Of a stretch of 64,000 nt of DNA, positions 32,475 through 41,807 are shown piece after piece. The stretch is from assembly GCF_015160875.1 (NCBI RefSeq), contig NZ_CP063374.1, positions 4,405,501 through 4,469,500 of the forward strand. The letters run 5' to 3'. Within the stretch, counting starts at the first letter, position 1; each line of letters begins with the position of its first letter. Source of the stretch: Streptomyces chromofuscus. GTDB taxonomy: Bacteria; Actinomycetota; Actinomycetes; Streptomycetales; Streptomycetaceae. The position numbers and the translations under genes are program-made. The notes beneath the pieces were generated by a model that had not been told where the DNA came from, did no database searches, and saw only the letters and a list, made by a program, of their open reading frames with translations.

Positions 32475-32915
32475 ATGGCCACCGTCGAACTCCGCTTCAG
32501 CGCGCTGCCCGAGCACGTCAGGACCGCCCGACTGGTGGCGGCCGCGGTGGCACGCAGGGCCGGAGTGGACGAGGCCGTCCTCGACGAGGTCCGGCTCGCC
32601 GTCGGCGAGGCCTGCTCCCGTGCGGTCGGACTGCACCAGGTCAGCGGCATCACGGCGCCGGTGAAGGTGTCGCTGATCGAGGAGGAGAAGCTGTTCTCCA
32701 TCGAGGTCGGCGACGAGGCGCGGCACGCTCCGACCGGGGTCCGGACGTCCGGCGCCGCCGCCGACGACCCCGACGCGGAGGCCGAGGAGGACGAGATGGG
32801 CCTCGCGGTCATCAGCGGCCTGGTCGACGACGTCGAGGTCACCGCCGGGGAGCACGGCGGGCTGATCCGTATGACCTGGCCGACCACGCCGCCGCCGACC
32901 GGGGTGCTCCCCTGA
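32475..32915 (+). CDS. Anti-sigma factor, GHKL kinase-like, partner of BldG
   Basis: A 146-residue protein of the RsbW/SpoIIAB GHKL type. The N-box helix is LDEVRLAVGEACSRAV. The G1 box is modified to EEDEMGLAVISGLVDDV, and an acidic insertion precedes it. Such kinases phosphorylate the STAS partner and sequester a sigma factor. Here it is the ApgA/SCO3548-type gene always found after bldG. ATG 32475 has GAGGGGG just before it; the neighbouring ATG 32471 is in another frame. A classical terminator ends the operon. Confidence 0.85.
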   Translation: MATVELRFSALPEHVRTARLVAAAVARRAGVDEAVLDEVRLAVGEACSRAVGLHQVSGITAPVKVSLIEEEKLFSIEVGDEARHAPTGVRTSGAAADDPDAEAEEDEMGLAVISGLVDDVEVTAGEHGGLIRMTWPTTPPPTGVLP

Positions 32916-32944
32916 CGCCGTCACCCCACTGGAGTAATCCTTCC

Positions 32945-32979
32945 CGAGGGCCCTGCTGAGCAGGGCCCTCGTTGTTTTT
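32945..32979 (+). terminator. Rho-independent terminator of the bldG operon
   Basis: A 12-bp stem (32945-32956 with 32960-32971), a 3-base loop and a T-rich tail TTGTTTTT. It is the most classical terminator in the window. Confidence 0.92.
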
Positions 32980-33185
32980 CGCCCGGAGCGGGCCCGGTTT
33001 CGTGAAGTAATTCACGATCAGTGGTGGATCAATTGGCTGATGAGCGGCCCCGTATTTCGATCAAGCTGCCACGCGTCGAGGGCATTACCACTTTCGGGTT
33101 CGGTGGCTTCCTGCGATCATTTGCGGTGAAGCAAGGGACGACGAATTCCGCTTGCCGCGCCCTGTTTAGATCAGGACCGGCTCCC

Positions 33186-33191
33186 TACAAT
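33186..33191 (+). promoter_or_regulatory. -10 box of the hppA promoter
   Basis: TACAAT, close to consensus TATAAT, lies 42 bases before ATG 33234. The -35 region (TGTTTA at 33163-33168, 17-base spacer) is weak. Confidence 0.5.
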
Positions 33192-33233
33192 CCGTCCACA
33201 TCTTGAGCTCAGCCCAAGCGTCAAGGAGGACGA

Positions 33234-35645
33234 ATGGCGGGGCTTTCTACCCCTCATCGGTTGGACCATCTGGACCACTCCACAACCTTCGCAGCCGCAG
33301 TGCTGACCGACGGCAACCGTGTCATGGTGATGGTCATCGCGGCCGTCGCCCTGGCCGCTCTCGTGGTCGCCGGCGTGCTGCTGCGCCAAGTGCTCGCGGC
33401 AGGCGAGGGCACCGACAGCATGAAGAAGATCGCGGCGGCCGTCCAGGAAGGCGCCAACGCCTACCTGGCCCGGCAGTTGCGCACGCTCGGCGTATTCGCC
33501 GTCGTCGTGTTCTTCCTGCTCATGCTGCTGCCCGCGGACGACTGGAATCAGCGCGCCGGACGATCGGTGTTCTTCTTGATCGGCGCGGCGTTCTCGGCGG
33601 CCACCGGCTATATCGGCATGTGGCTCGCCGTGCGCAGCAATGTGCGGGTAGCCGCGGCCGCCCGGGAAGCGACTCCGGCGGAGGGTGAGCCGGAAAAGGA
33701 TCTCACCCTCGTGTCGCACAAAGCCATGAAGATCGCTTTCCGTACGGGCGGCGTCGTCGGAATGTTCACGGTGGGCCTCGGTCTGCTGGGCGCCTCCTGC
33801 GTGGTGCTGGTCTACACGGCCGACGCGCCGAAGGTGCTGGAGGGCTTCGGCCTCGGGGCGGCCCTCATCGCCATGTTCATGAGGGTGGGCGGCGGCATCT
33901 TCACCAAGGCCGCCGACGTCGGCGCCGACCTGGTCGGCAAGGTCGAGCAGGGCATTCCGGAGGACGACCCGCGCAATGCCGCGACGATCGCCGACAACGT
34001 GGGCGACAACGTCGGCGACTGCGCGGGCATGGCGGCCGACCTGTTCGAGTCGTACGCCGTGACGCTGGTCGCCGCGCTGATCCTGGGCACGGCGGCCTTC
34101 GGCGACTCGGGTCTGGCGTTCCCGCTGCTGGTGCCCGCGATCGGTGTGGTCACCGCGATGATCGGCATCTTCGCCGTGGCCCCGCGGCGCGCCGACCGCA
34201 GCGGGATGAGCGCGATCAACCGCGGCTTCTTCATCTCCGCGGTGATCTCGCTCGCGCTGGTGGCCGTGGCCGCCTTCGTCTACCTGCCGTCGTCGTACGC
34301 CGAGCTCGACGGCGTCACCGATGACGCGATCCTGGCCAAGGACGGCGACCCGCGGATCCTCGCGCTCGTCGCGGTGGCCATCGGCATCCTGCTCGCCGCC
34401 GTGATCCAGCAGCTCACCGGCTACTTCACCGAGACCAACCGGCGCCCGGTGAGGGACATCGGCAAGACCTCGCTGACGGGCCCGGCCACCGTCGTCCTCG
34501 CCGGCATCTCCGTCGGCCTGGAGTCGGCCGTCTACACCGCCCTGCTGATCGGCCTCGGCGTCTACGGGGCCTTCCTGCTCGGCGGTACGTCGATCATGCT
34601 GGCGCTGTTCGCGGTCGCGCTGGCCGGTACCGGTCTGCTCACCACGGTCGGGGTGATCGTCGCCATGGACACCTTCGGGCCGGTCTCCGACAACGCGCAG
34701 GGCATCGCCGAGATGTCCGGTGACGTCGAGGGCGCGGGCGCGCAGGTGCTCACCAACCTGGACGCGGTCGGCAACACCACCAAGGCCATCACCAAGGGCA
34801 TCGCCATCGCCACCGCCGTCCTCGCGGCCTCGGCGCTCTTCGGGTCGTACCGCGACGCGATCACCACCGGCGCGCGGGACGTCGGCGAGAAACTCAGCGG
34901 TGAGGGCTCGCCGATGACGCTGGCGATGGACATCTCCCAGCCCAACAACCTCGTCGGACTCATCGCGGGCGCGGCGGTCGTCTTCCTCTTCTCCGGACTG
35001 GCGATCAACGCGGTCTCGCGGTCGGCGGGTTCGGTCGTGTTCGAGGTGCGGCGGCAGTTCCGGGAGCGGCCCGGGATCATGGACTACACCGAGAAACCGG
35101 AGTACGGAAAAGTCGTCGACATCTGTACACGGGACGCGCTGCGGGAGCTGGCCACACCGGGTCTGCTCGCGGTCATGGCGCCGATCTTCATCGGTTTCAC
35201 GCTCGGAGTCGGCGCGCTCGGCGCCTATCTGGCGGGCGCGATCGGGGCAGGCACGCTGATGGCGGTGTTCCTCGCCAACTCCGGTGGCGCCTGGGACAAC
35301 GCCAAGAAGCTCGTCGAGGACGGCCACCACGGCGGCAAGGGCAGCGAGGCGCACTCCGCGACGGTGATCGGCGACACGGTCGGCGACCCCTTCAAGGACA
35401 CCGCCGGCCCGGCGATCAACCCGTTGCTGAAGGTGATGAACCTGGTCGCGCTGCTCATCGCGCCCGCGGTGATCAAGTTCAGCTACGGCGACGACGCGAG
35501 TCTCGGCGTACGGATCCTGATCGCCGTCCTCTCCCTGGTCGTGATCGTCGGGGCGGTGTACGTCTCCAAGCGGCGCGGCATCGCCATGGGAGACGACGAA
35601 GCGGAGCCGACCGCCAAGTCGGCGGAGTCGGCGGTGGTTTCGTAG
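33234..35645 (+). CDS. hppA: Membrane-bound proton-translocating pyrophosphatase
   Basis: An 803-residue H+-PPase with about 16 membrane spans that couples PPi hydrolysis to proton pumping. The catalytic signatures are intact: DVGADLVGKVEQGIPEDD, DNVGDNVGDCAGMAADLFE and DTVGDPFKDTAGPAINPL. In GNTTKAITKG the lysine occupies the position that distinguishes K+-independent from K+-dependent enzymes, so I predict K+-independence. AAGGAGGACGA precedes the ATG. The N-terminal 25 residues before the first membrane helix are variable in the family. It is monocistronic, ending in a hairpin at 35673-35710. Confidence 0.96.
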   Translation: MAGLSTPHRLDHLDHSTTFAAAVLTDGNRVMVMVIAAVALAALVVAGVLLRQVLAAGEGTDSMKKIAAAVQEGANAYLARQLRTLGVFAVVVFFLLMLLPADDWNQRAGRSVFFLIGAAFSAATGYIGMWLAVRSNVRVAAAAREATPAEGEPEKDLTLVSHKAMKIAFRTGGVVGMFTVGLGLLGASCVVLVYTADAPKVLEGFGLGAALIAMFMRVGGGIFTKAADVGADLVGKVEQGIPEDDPRNAATIADNVGDNVGDCAGMAADLFESYAVTLVAALILGTAAFGDSGLAFPLLVPAIGVVTAMIGIFAVAPRRADRSGMSAINRGFFISAVISLALVAVAAFVYLPSSYAELDGVTDDAILAKDGDPRILALVAVAIGILLAAVIQQLTGYFTETNRRPVRDIGKTSLTGPATVVLAGISVGLESAVYTALLIGLGVYGAFLLGGTSIMLALFAVALAGTGLLTTVGVIVAMDTFGPVSDNAQGIAEMSGDVEGAGAQVLTNLDAVGNTTKAITKGIAIATAVLAASALFGSYRDAITTGARDVGEKLSGEGSPMTLAMDISQPNNLVGLIAGAAVVFLFSGLAINAVSRSAGSVVFEVRRQFRERPGIMDYTEKPEYGKVVDICTRDALRELATPGLLAVMAPIFIGFTLGVGALGAYLAGAIGAGTLMAVFLANSGGAWDNAKKLVEDGHHGGKGSEAHSATVIGDTVGDPFKDTAGPAINPLLKVMNLVALLIAPAVIKFSYGDDASLGVRILIAVLSLVVIVGAVYVSKRRGIAMGDDEAEPTAKSAESAVVS

Positions 35646-35672
35646 CTCGTCGCACCCGGCTCGATCCAAAGG

Positions 35673-35710
35673 GCGGGCGGGAGGCGCGCATTGACGCGTC
35701 ACCCGCCCGC
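35673..35710 (+). terminator. Hairpin terminator of hppA
   Basis: A 9-bp perfect GC stem (35673-35681 with 35702-35710) with further pairing inside the loop, 28 bases after the stop. Confidence 0.6.
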
Positions 35711-35856
35711 TCCGTCGTGTTCACGCCCGTGCCGTGAGCCTTCTCTCTCCTGGTGCAAATGACTGCAATAAGGTGAATATCGGACCTTAGTCGTGCGTTT
35801 GTTGTTCGCATGGCGTGTATGTTCCGGGGCCGAGAGCCATGGAAGGGACCAAACCG

Positions 35857-36429
35857 GTGAACAAGAAGCTCGCGGCCGCACTGTCCGGCGGTGCGGTACT
35901 GGTACTGGCGCTGTCGGGATGTGCCGGCGACGACAGCAACGAGAAGCTGGACGCCTGGGCCAAGCAGGTCTGCGACGCCGTACAGCCGCAGGCCAAGAAG
36001 ATCGCGGCCGCCAACTCCGCGATCCAGAAGGAGACCTCGGACAACAGCACGCCGGAAGAGGTCCAGAAGACCGACGCGCAGGCCTTCCAGGACATGTCCG
36101 ACGCCTACAAGGCGATCGGCGCCGCCGTGAACAAGGCCGGGGCGCCCGACGTCGAGAACGGCGCGAAGAAGCAGCAGGACGCGGTCAAGGAACTCAACGG
36201 CATCTCCTCGTCCTACGCCTCGCTGAAGAAGCAGGTCGACGCCCTGGACACCAAGGACCAGGCCAAGTTCGCCGACGGGCTCAAGGAGATCGCCACCGAG
36301 CTGGACAAGCTCAGCCAGAGCGGCAACGACGCGCTGACCACCCTGGAGGAGGGCGAGGTCGGCCAGGCGATGGCCCGGCAGGAGACGTGCAAGAGCGCGA
36401 CGTCCGCGCCGTCGGCCACCCAGGGCTGA
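35857..36429 (+). CDS. Small secreted lipoprotein of unknown function
   Basis: A 190-residue lipoprotein. The signal peptide VNKKLAAALSGGAVLVLALSGC ends with lipobox LSGC. The mature part is helical and rich in Lys, Asp, Ala and Gln with heptad-like spacing, suggesting a coiled-coil or helical bundle. Two cysteines remain in the mature region (KQVCDAV and QETCKSA), which could bridge its ends. GTG 35857 has GGAAGGGA eight bases upstream; ATG 35839 is too close to that site. Upstream, TAAGGT-N9-ACCTTA at 35769-35789 is a possible operator. No function can be assigned. Confidence 0.8.
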   Translation: MNKKLAAALSGGAVLVLALSGCAGDDSNEKLDAWAKQVCDAVQPQAKKIAAANSAIQKETSDNSTPEEVQKTDAQAFQDMSDAYKAIGAAVNKAGAPDVENGAKKQQDAVKELNGISSSYASLKKQVDALDTKDQAKFADGLKEIATELDKLSQSGNDALTTLEEGEVGQAMARQETCKSATSAPSATQG

Positions 36430-36467
36430 CGTTCGCGGCGACCGTGGCGCCCGGTCACAATGGGGGC

Positions 36468-37988
36468 GTGAGCCACGCCAGCCTCTCCGCCCTGCCCGCC
36501 ACTGATCGTCCCGATGTCACCGCGCGGCTGCGGGACGCCCTCCTCGGTGCCTCGTTCACCGCCGACGGACTGCTCGAACTGCTCGGCGCCCCCGCCTACG
36601 CGGCGCTCGCGCGCAGCGAGATCGTCCCCGCCCTCCGGGCGACGCGCGGTGACACCCCGCTGGAGATGCTCGTACGGCTGTTCCTGTTGCAGCAGCCCGT
36701 GCCGCACGTGCGCGTGGAGGGCGTCCTGCCCCTCGCCGAGTGCCTGGAGGGCGGGTGGCTCAGGCGCGCCGGCGGCGACGAGGTCGCGGCGACCGTGGAC
36801 GTACGGCCGTACGGCGGGCTGGACGGCGAGGACTGGTTCATCGTGTCCGACCTGGGCTGCGCCGTCGGCGGTGCCGGAGGCATCGGGCGCCGGGAGGAAG
36901 GCGTGGTGCTGGGCGTCGGCGGCGCGTCGACGACGCTCGCCGGGATCACGGTCCGTACGCCCGTCTCCTCGGCCCTCGATCTGGGCACCGGCTCCGGCAT
37001 CCAGGCGCTGCACGCCGCGCAGCACACCACGCGCGTGACGGCGACCGACGTCAACCCGCGCGCGCTGCACATCGCCGCGCTCACCCTGGCGCTGTCCGGC
37101 GCGCCGGCCGCGGACCTGCGTGAGGGCTCGCTCTTCGAGCCGCTCACGGCCGACGAGAAGTTCGACCTGATCGTGTCGAACCCGCCCTTCGTGATCTCTC
37201 CCGACGCCCGGCTGACCTACCGCGACGGCGGCATGGGCGGGGACGATCTGTGCCGAACGCTCGTTCAACGGGCGGGTGAGCGGCTGAACGAGGGCGGGTT
37301 CGCGCAGTTCCTCGCCAACTGGCAGCACGTCGAGGGGGAGGACTGGCAGGAGCGGTTGCGGTCCTGGGTGCCGCACGGCTGCGACGCGTGGATCGTGCAG
37401 CGCGAGGCGCAGGACATCACGCAGTACGCCGAACTGTGGCTGCGCGACGCGGGCGACCATCGGGGGGACGTGGCCGAGTACCAGGCGCGGTACGACGCCT
37501 GGCTGGACGAGTTCGAGGCGCGCAAGGTGCGGGCGGTCGGGTTCGGCTGGATCACCCTGCGCAAGCGGGGCGCCGCGGTGCCCTCGATCACCGTGGAGGA
37601 GTGGCCACATCCGGTCGAACAGCCGCTCGGTGAGACGGTCCGGGCGCACTTCGAGCGGCTGGACTATCTGCGGTCGCGGGACGACGCGGCACTGCTGGAG
37701 GAGCGCTTCCGGCTGGCCGTCGAGGTGGTGCAGGAGCAGGTCGGGCTGCCCGGGGCCGAGGATCCCGAGCACGTCGTGCTGCGCCAGAACCGGGGAATGC
37801 GGCGGGCCACCAAGGTGGACACGGTGGGCGCGGGATTCGCGGGCGTGTGCGACGGGTCGTTGACCGCGGGGCGGATTCTGGACGCCATCGCGCAACTGGT
37901 CGGCGAGGACCCGGTGCTGCTGCGGGACCGGACTCCGGCGCAGATCCGGCTACTGGTGGAGCAGGGGTTCCTCGAGCCGGCGAAGTGA
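36468..37988 (+). CDS. Class I SAM-dependent methyltransferase (NPPF type)
   Basis: A 506-residue protein. The SAM-binding motif LDLGTGSGIQALHAA is near residues 168-182 and the catalytic NPPF of amino- or N6-methyltransferases (IVSNPPFVIS) near 240. The N-terminal 150 residues are a helical/beta domain and the last 130 a winged-helix-like region. NPPF indicates methylation of a planar nitrogen, such as in rRNA, DNA or a release-factor glutamine, but the exact target is unknown. GTG 36468 lies six bases after CACAAT, a plausible leaderless start. Confidence 0.82.
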   Translation: MSHASLSALPATDRPDVTARLRDALLGASFTADGLLELLGAPAYAALARSEIVPALRATRGDTPLEMLVRLFLLQQPVPHVRVEGVLPLAECLEGGWLRRAGGDEVAATVDVRPYGGLDGEDWFIVSDLGCAVGGAGGIGRREEGVVLGVGGASTTLAGITVRTPVSSALDLGTGSGIQALHAAQHTTRVTATDVNPRALHIAALTLALSGAPAADLREGSLFEPLTADEKFDLIVSNPPFVISPDARLTYRDGGMGGDDLCRTLVQRAGERLNEGGFAQFLANWQHVEGEDWQERLRSWVPHGCDAWIVQREAQDITQYAELWLRDAGDHRGDVAEYQARYDAWLDEFEARKVRAVGFGWITLRKRGAAVPSITVEEWPHPVEQPLGETVRAHFERLDYLRSRDDAALLEERFRLAVEVVQEQVGLPGAEDPEHVVLRQNRGMRRATKVDTVGAGFAGVCDGSLTAGRILDAIAQLVGEDPVLLRDRTPAQIRLLVEQGFLEPAK

Positions 37989-38326
37989 GCCCAGGGGCGC
38001 CTGGGGGTCGTGGGACTTGAGGAAACAGGACTGGCAAGGGGCACCCGCAGCCGCCCTGCGCGCCCGCGCGGCCCGAGGGCGTCGATCATCCCCAGGGCGT
38101 CGATCATGGCCGGAAGACACCGGACCGTGCTCTGAGGACGGTCCTCGGGAAGTGGCTGAAAAAATTTTCGAAGATCTCCGACAGGGTCGCATTCGACCAT
38201 GGCCGAAAGCAGACGCACAGCCTTGTCGGCCTCGCGTTCACGTCAGGTTCGCCTGGAGGCAGCCCGTGCGTGTCAACCTCCCGGGGAGTGGACACCCGCC
38301 GATCGGGAAAAGGGGCACGCGAAGCC
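37989..38326. other. 338-base intergenic region
   Basis: A short CCCAGG/CCTGGG hairpin follows the methyltransferase stop. There is a 14-base direct repeat (38076-38089 and 38094-38107) and a small AT-rich patch with the palindrome GAAAATTTTC around 38160-38172. A forward frame at 38199-38402 overlaps the next gene and is not supported. Confidence 0.6.
38076..38107 (+). repeat. Short direct repeat
   Basis: AGGGCGTCGATCAT occurs at 38076-38089 and again at 38094-38107, four bases apart. Confidence 0.7.
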
Positions 38327-38524
38327 ATGGAGAGCGGACCGGCAATCTTCGCGGGAGTGGTGTTCGCCCTGTTCGGAGGCGCCCTGCTGGTGTGGACGGT
38401 GACCCGGGTGCGCCGTCGTGAGCCGGTCGCCGTCGGTGTGAACCCGGTCGCATCGGCGACCCTCGCGGGCATCGCCGCGGTGATCGCGCTGACCCTCGGG
38501 GCGTGGTGCCTCACCCAGGTCTGA
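38327..38524 (+). CDS. Small two-span membrane protein
   Basis: A 65-residue protein starting MESGPAIFAG with two hydrophobic helices (AIFAGVVFALFGGALLVWTV and LAGIAAVIALTLGAWCL). They are separated by a short basic loop TRVRRREPVAVG, so both termini are predicted outside. I choose ATG 38327; the upstream frame to 38270 is Ser/Arg-rich and not membrane-like. Similar short membrane proteins sit between the methyltransferase and topA in Streptomyces. No function known. Confidence 0.65.
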   Translation: MESGPAIFAGVVFALFGGALLVWTVTRVRRREPVAVGVNPVASATLAGIAAVIALTLGAWCLTQV

Positions 38525-38789
38525 CGACCGAGGACGCGTTCCACCTGGGGGTAATCGGTAGGACACGCTCCGGATCGACCCGCTCGGGTCGGTGGACACG
38601 CCGGGCGGCAGGAATGGCGGTAGTCGGGTTACCGTTCGAGTGGCCGTTGCGGGCTTTTCCCGTTTGACACGGGGGCGGGATGTACCGTCACACTCCGCAG
38701 CGTCACCAGCGAGTGAGCCATCGAAGGTGCCGTGACCCCGGGAGCAAGGCCTGGGGAGGCCCCAGCGTCGACCGGAGAGAAGAGCGAAG

Positions 38790-41642
38790 TTGTCCCCGAC
38801 CAGCGAGACCGCACAGGGCGGCCGCCGACTCGTCATCGTCGAGTCGCCTGCCAAGGCGAAGACGATCAAGGGCTACCTCGGCCCCGGCTACGTCGTCGAA
38901 GCGAGCGTCGGGCACATCCGCGACCTCCCCAACGGCGCGGCGGAGGTGCCGGAGAAGTACACCGGCGAAGTCCGCCGCCTCGGTGTGGACGTCGACCATG
39001 ACTTCCAGCCGATCTACGTGGTCAACGCCGATAAGAAGGCCCAGGTCAAGAAGCTCAAGGACCTGTTGAAGGACTCCGACGAGCTCTACCTCGCCACCGA
39101 TGAGGACCGCGAGGGCGAGGCCATTGCCTGGCACCTGCAGGAAGTGCTCAAGCCCAAGGTCCCGGTCAAGCGGATGGTCTTCCACGAGATCACCAAGGCC
39201 GCGATCCAGGCCGCCGTCGCCAACCCGCGCCAGCTCAACCAGAAGCTCGTCGACGCCCAGGAGACCCGCCGCATCCTCGACCGCCTCTACGGCTACGAGG
39301 TCTCGCCGGTGCTGTGGAAGAAGGTCATGCCGCGGCTGTCGGCGGGCCGCGTCCAGTCGGTCGCCACGCGCCTCGTGGTCGAGCGGGAACGCGAGCGCAT
39401 CGCCTTTCGTTCGGCTGAGTACTGGGACCTGACGGGCACCTTCGCGACCGGCCGCGCGGGGGACCCCTCGGACCCGTCGTCGCTGGTCGCCCGCCTGCAG
39501 ACCGTCGACGGCAGGCGCGTCGCGCAGGGCCGCGACTTCGACTCCCTGGGACAACTCAAGAGCGCGAACACCCTCCACCTCGACGAGGCGAACGCCCGCG
39601 CCCTCGCCGCCGCCCTGGAGGACACCCGGTTCTCCGTCCGGTCGGTCGAGTCCAAGCCGTACCGCCGCTCGCCGTACGCCCCGTTCCGTACGACGACGCT
39701 CCAGCAGGAGGCCAGCCGCAAGCTCGGCTTCGGCGCGAAGGCCACCATGCAGGTGGCGCAGAAGCTGTACGAGAACGGCTACATCACCTACATGCGTACG
39801 GACTCCACGACCCTGAGCGACACGGCGGTCGCCGCCGCCCGCGCCCAGGTCACGCAGCTGTACGGCGCCGACTACCTGCCGGACCGGCCGCGGACGTACG
39901 CCGGGAAGGTCAAGAACGCGCAGGAGGCGCACGAGGCGATCCGACCGTCGGGTGATCGTTTCCGCACCCCCGCCGAGACGGGGCTGACCGGCGACCAGTT
40001 CAAGCTGTACGAGCTGATCTGGAAGCGGACCGTCGCCTCCCAGATGAAGGACGCGACCGGCAACAGCGTGACCGTCAAGATCGGCGGCACCGCGGCCGAC
40101 GGTCGGGACGTCGAGTTCAGCGCGTCCGGCAAGACGATCACCTTCCACGGCTTCCTGAAGGCGTACGTCGAGGGCGCCGACGACCCGAACGCCGAGCTGG
40201 ACGACCGCGAGCGCCGGCTGCCGCAGGTCGGCGAGGGCGACCCGCTGACCGCCGAGGAGATCACCGCCGACGGGCACGCGACCAAGGCGCCGGCCCGCTA
40301 CACCGAGGCGTCGCTGGTCAAGGAGCTCGAAGAACGCGAGATCGGCCGCCCGTCGACGTACGCCTCGATCATCGGCACGATCCTCGACCGCGGCTACGTG
40401 TTCAAGAAGGGGACGGCGCTCGTCCCGTCCTTCCTGAGCTTCGCCGTGGTCAACCTCCTGGAGAAGCACTTCGGGCGGCTCGTCGACTACGACTTCACCG
40501 CCAAGATGGAGGACGACCTCGACCGCATCGCGCGCGGTGAGGCGAAGGCGGTGCCGTGGCTGAAGCGGTTCTACTTCGGTGAGGGCACCGTGGCGGGCGT
40601 GGCCGCCGACGCCGGCAACGGCGACGGGGACCACCTCGGCGGCCTCAAGGAGCTCGTGACCGACCTGGGCGCCATCGACGCGCGCGAGGTGTCGTCGTTC
40701 CCGGTGGGCAACGACATCGTGCTCCGCGTCGGGCGCTACGGCCCGTACATCGAGCGCGGTGAGAAGGACACCGAGCAGCACCAGCGCGCCGACATCCCGG
40801 CCGACCTGGCGCCGGACGAGCTGACCGTCGAGCTCGCGGAAGAGCTGCTCGCCAAGCCGAGCGGCGACTTCGAGCTGGGCACGGACCCGGCGACCGGCCA
40901 CACCATCGTCGCCAAGGACGGCCGCTACGGGCCGTACGTCACCGAGATCCTTCCCGAAGGCACGCCCAAGACCGGCAAGAACGCCGTGAAGCCGCGCACG
41001 GCTTCGCTGTTCAAGACGATGTCGGTGGACACGGTGACGCTGGAGGACGCCCTCAGGCTGATGTCGCTGCCGCGTGTCGTCGGCACGGACGCGGAAGGCG
41101 TCGAGATCACCGCGCAGAACGGGCGCTACGGGCCGTACCTGAAGAAGGGGACGGACTCGCGCTCGCTCCAGTCGGAGGACCAGATCTTCACGATCACGCT
41201 GGAGGAGGCGCAGGCGATCTACGCCCAGCCGAAGCAGCGTGGCCGCGCGGCCGCCAAGCCGCCGCTGAAGGAGCTGGGCGAGGACCCGGTCAGCGGCAAG
41301 CCGGTGGTCGTCAAGGACGGGCGCTTCGGTCCGTACGTCACCGACGGCGAGACCAACGCGACCCTGCGGTCCGGCGACAGCGTCGAGACGATCACGCCGG
41401 AGCGCGGCTTCGAGCTGCTCGCCGAGAAGCGCGCCAAGGCGCCCGCCAAGAAGACGGCGAAGAAGACCGCCGCCAAGAAGGCACCGGCGAAGAAGACCAC
41501 GGCCGCCAAGAAGACGGCCGCCAAGAAGACCACCACGGCCAAGAAGGCGACGGCCGCGAAGACGACGAGCGCGAAGACGACGGCCGCCAAGAAGACTGCC
41601 GCCAAGAAGGCGACGGCTTCTCAGGTGACGTCGGAGGACTGA
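38790..41642 (+). CDS. topA: DNA topoisomerase I
   Basis: A 950-residue type IA topoisomerase that relaxes negative supercoils. The Toprim domain begins LVIVESPAKAKTIKGYLG (residues 14-31) with acidic DEDREGEA; the catalytic tyrosine is Tyr334 in ITYMRTDST. It lacks the E. coli zinc fingers. Instead it has several GRYGPY/GRFGPYV-type C-terminal repeats and a final tail of about 60 residues of KKT/KKA repeats (residues 880-940). These lysine repeats are known to raise processivity of Streptomyces TopA. TTG 38790 is used; the sequence MSPTSETAQGGRRLV matches the known protein start. Confidence 0.97.
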   Translation: MSPTSETAQGGRRLVIVESPAKAKTIKGYLGPGYVVEASVGHIRDLPNGAAEVPEKYTGEVRRLGVDVDHDFQPIYVVNADKKAQVKKLKDLLKDSDELYLATDEDREGEAIAWHLQEVLKPKVPVKRMVFHEITKAAIQAAVANPRQLNQKLVDAQETRRILDRLYGYEVSPVLWKKVMPRLSAGRVQSVATRLVVERERERIAFRSAEYWDLTGTFATGRAGDPSDPSSLVARLQTVDGRRVAQGRDFDSLGQLKSANTLHLDEANARALAAALEDTRFSVRSVESKPYRRSPYAPFRTTTLQQEASRKLGFGAKATMQVAQKLYENGYITYMRTDSTTLSDTAVAAARAQVTQLYGADYLPDRPRTYAGKVKNAQEAHEAIRPSGDRFRTPAETGLTGDQFKLYELIWKRTVASQMKDATGNSVTVKIGGTAADGRDVEFSASGKTITFHGFLKAYVEGADDPNAELDDRERRLPQVGEGDPLTAEEITADGHATKAPARYTEASLVKELEEREIGRPSTYASIIGTILDRGYVFKKGTALVPSFLSFAVVNLLEKHFGRLVDYDFTAKMEDDLDRIARGEAKAVPWLKRFYFGEGTVAGVAADAGNGDGDHLGGLKELVTDLGAIDAREVSSFPVGNDIVLRVGRYGPYIERGEKDTEQHQRADIPADLAPDELTVELAEELLAKPSGDFELGTDPATGHTIVAKDGRYGPYVTEILPEGTPKTGKNAVKPRTASLFKTMSVDTVTLEDALRLMSLPRVVGTDAEGVEITAQNGRYGPYLKKGTDSRSLQSEDQIFTITLEEAQAIYAQPKQRGRAAAKPPLKELGEDPVSGKPVVVKDGRFGPYVTDGETNATLRSGDSVETITPERGFELLAEKRAKAPAKKTAKKTAAKKAPAKKTTAAKKTAAKKTTTAKKATAAKTTSAKTTAAKKTAAKKATASQVTSED

Positions 41643-41721
41643 GCCGGGAGGCCGGCGCACCGGGCCGCTCCCGCGTCCTCGTCGGCAACCGCGTTGCCTC
41701 CACCGCGCGTTCACGCATCCC

Positions 41722-41750
41722 GCACCCCGGCACCACATCGGTGCCGGTGC
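41722..41750 (+). terminator. Hairpin after topA
   Basis: An 8-bp stem (41727-41734 with 41740-41747) with flanking GCAC/GTGC pairing, 80 bases after the topA stop. Confidence 0.45.
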
Positions 41751-41795
41751 GCGCGGACGTTCGGGCAGACGCACTGGAGTGTCGGTGCGGCCCGA

Positions 41796-41801
41796 TAGGC
41801 T
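41796..41801 (+). promoter_or_regulatory. -10 box of leaderless promoter for tmk
   Basis: TAGGCT ends six bases before ATG 41808. Confidence 0.5.
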
Positions 41802-41807
41802 GAAAGC

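Larger units (their letters stand above)
32916..33233. other. 318-base intergenic region before hppA
   Basis: Holds the bldG operon terminator (32945-32979), an inverted repeat CGTGAA-GTAA-TTCACG at 33001-33016 and the hppA promoter with TACAAT at 33186-33191. No coding frame is supported. Confidence 0.7.

Noticed and set aside
38199..38402. A plus-strand 67-codon frame before the small membrane protein
   Set aside because: It overlaps the more convincing two-span membrane protein in another frame and is Ser/Arg-rich without a ribosome-binding site.
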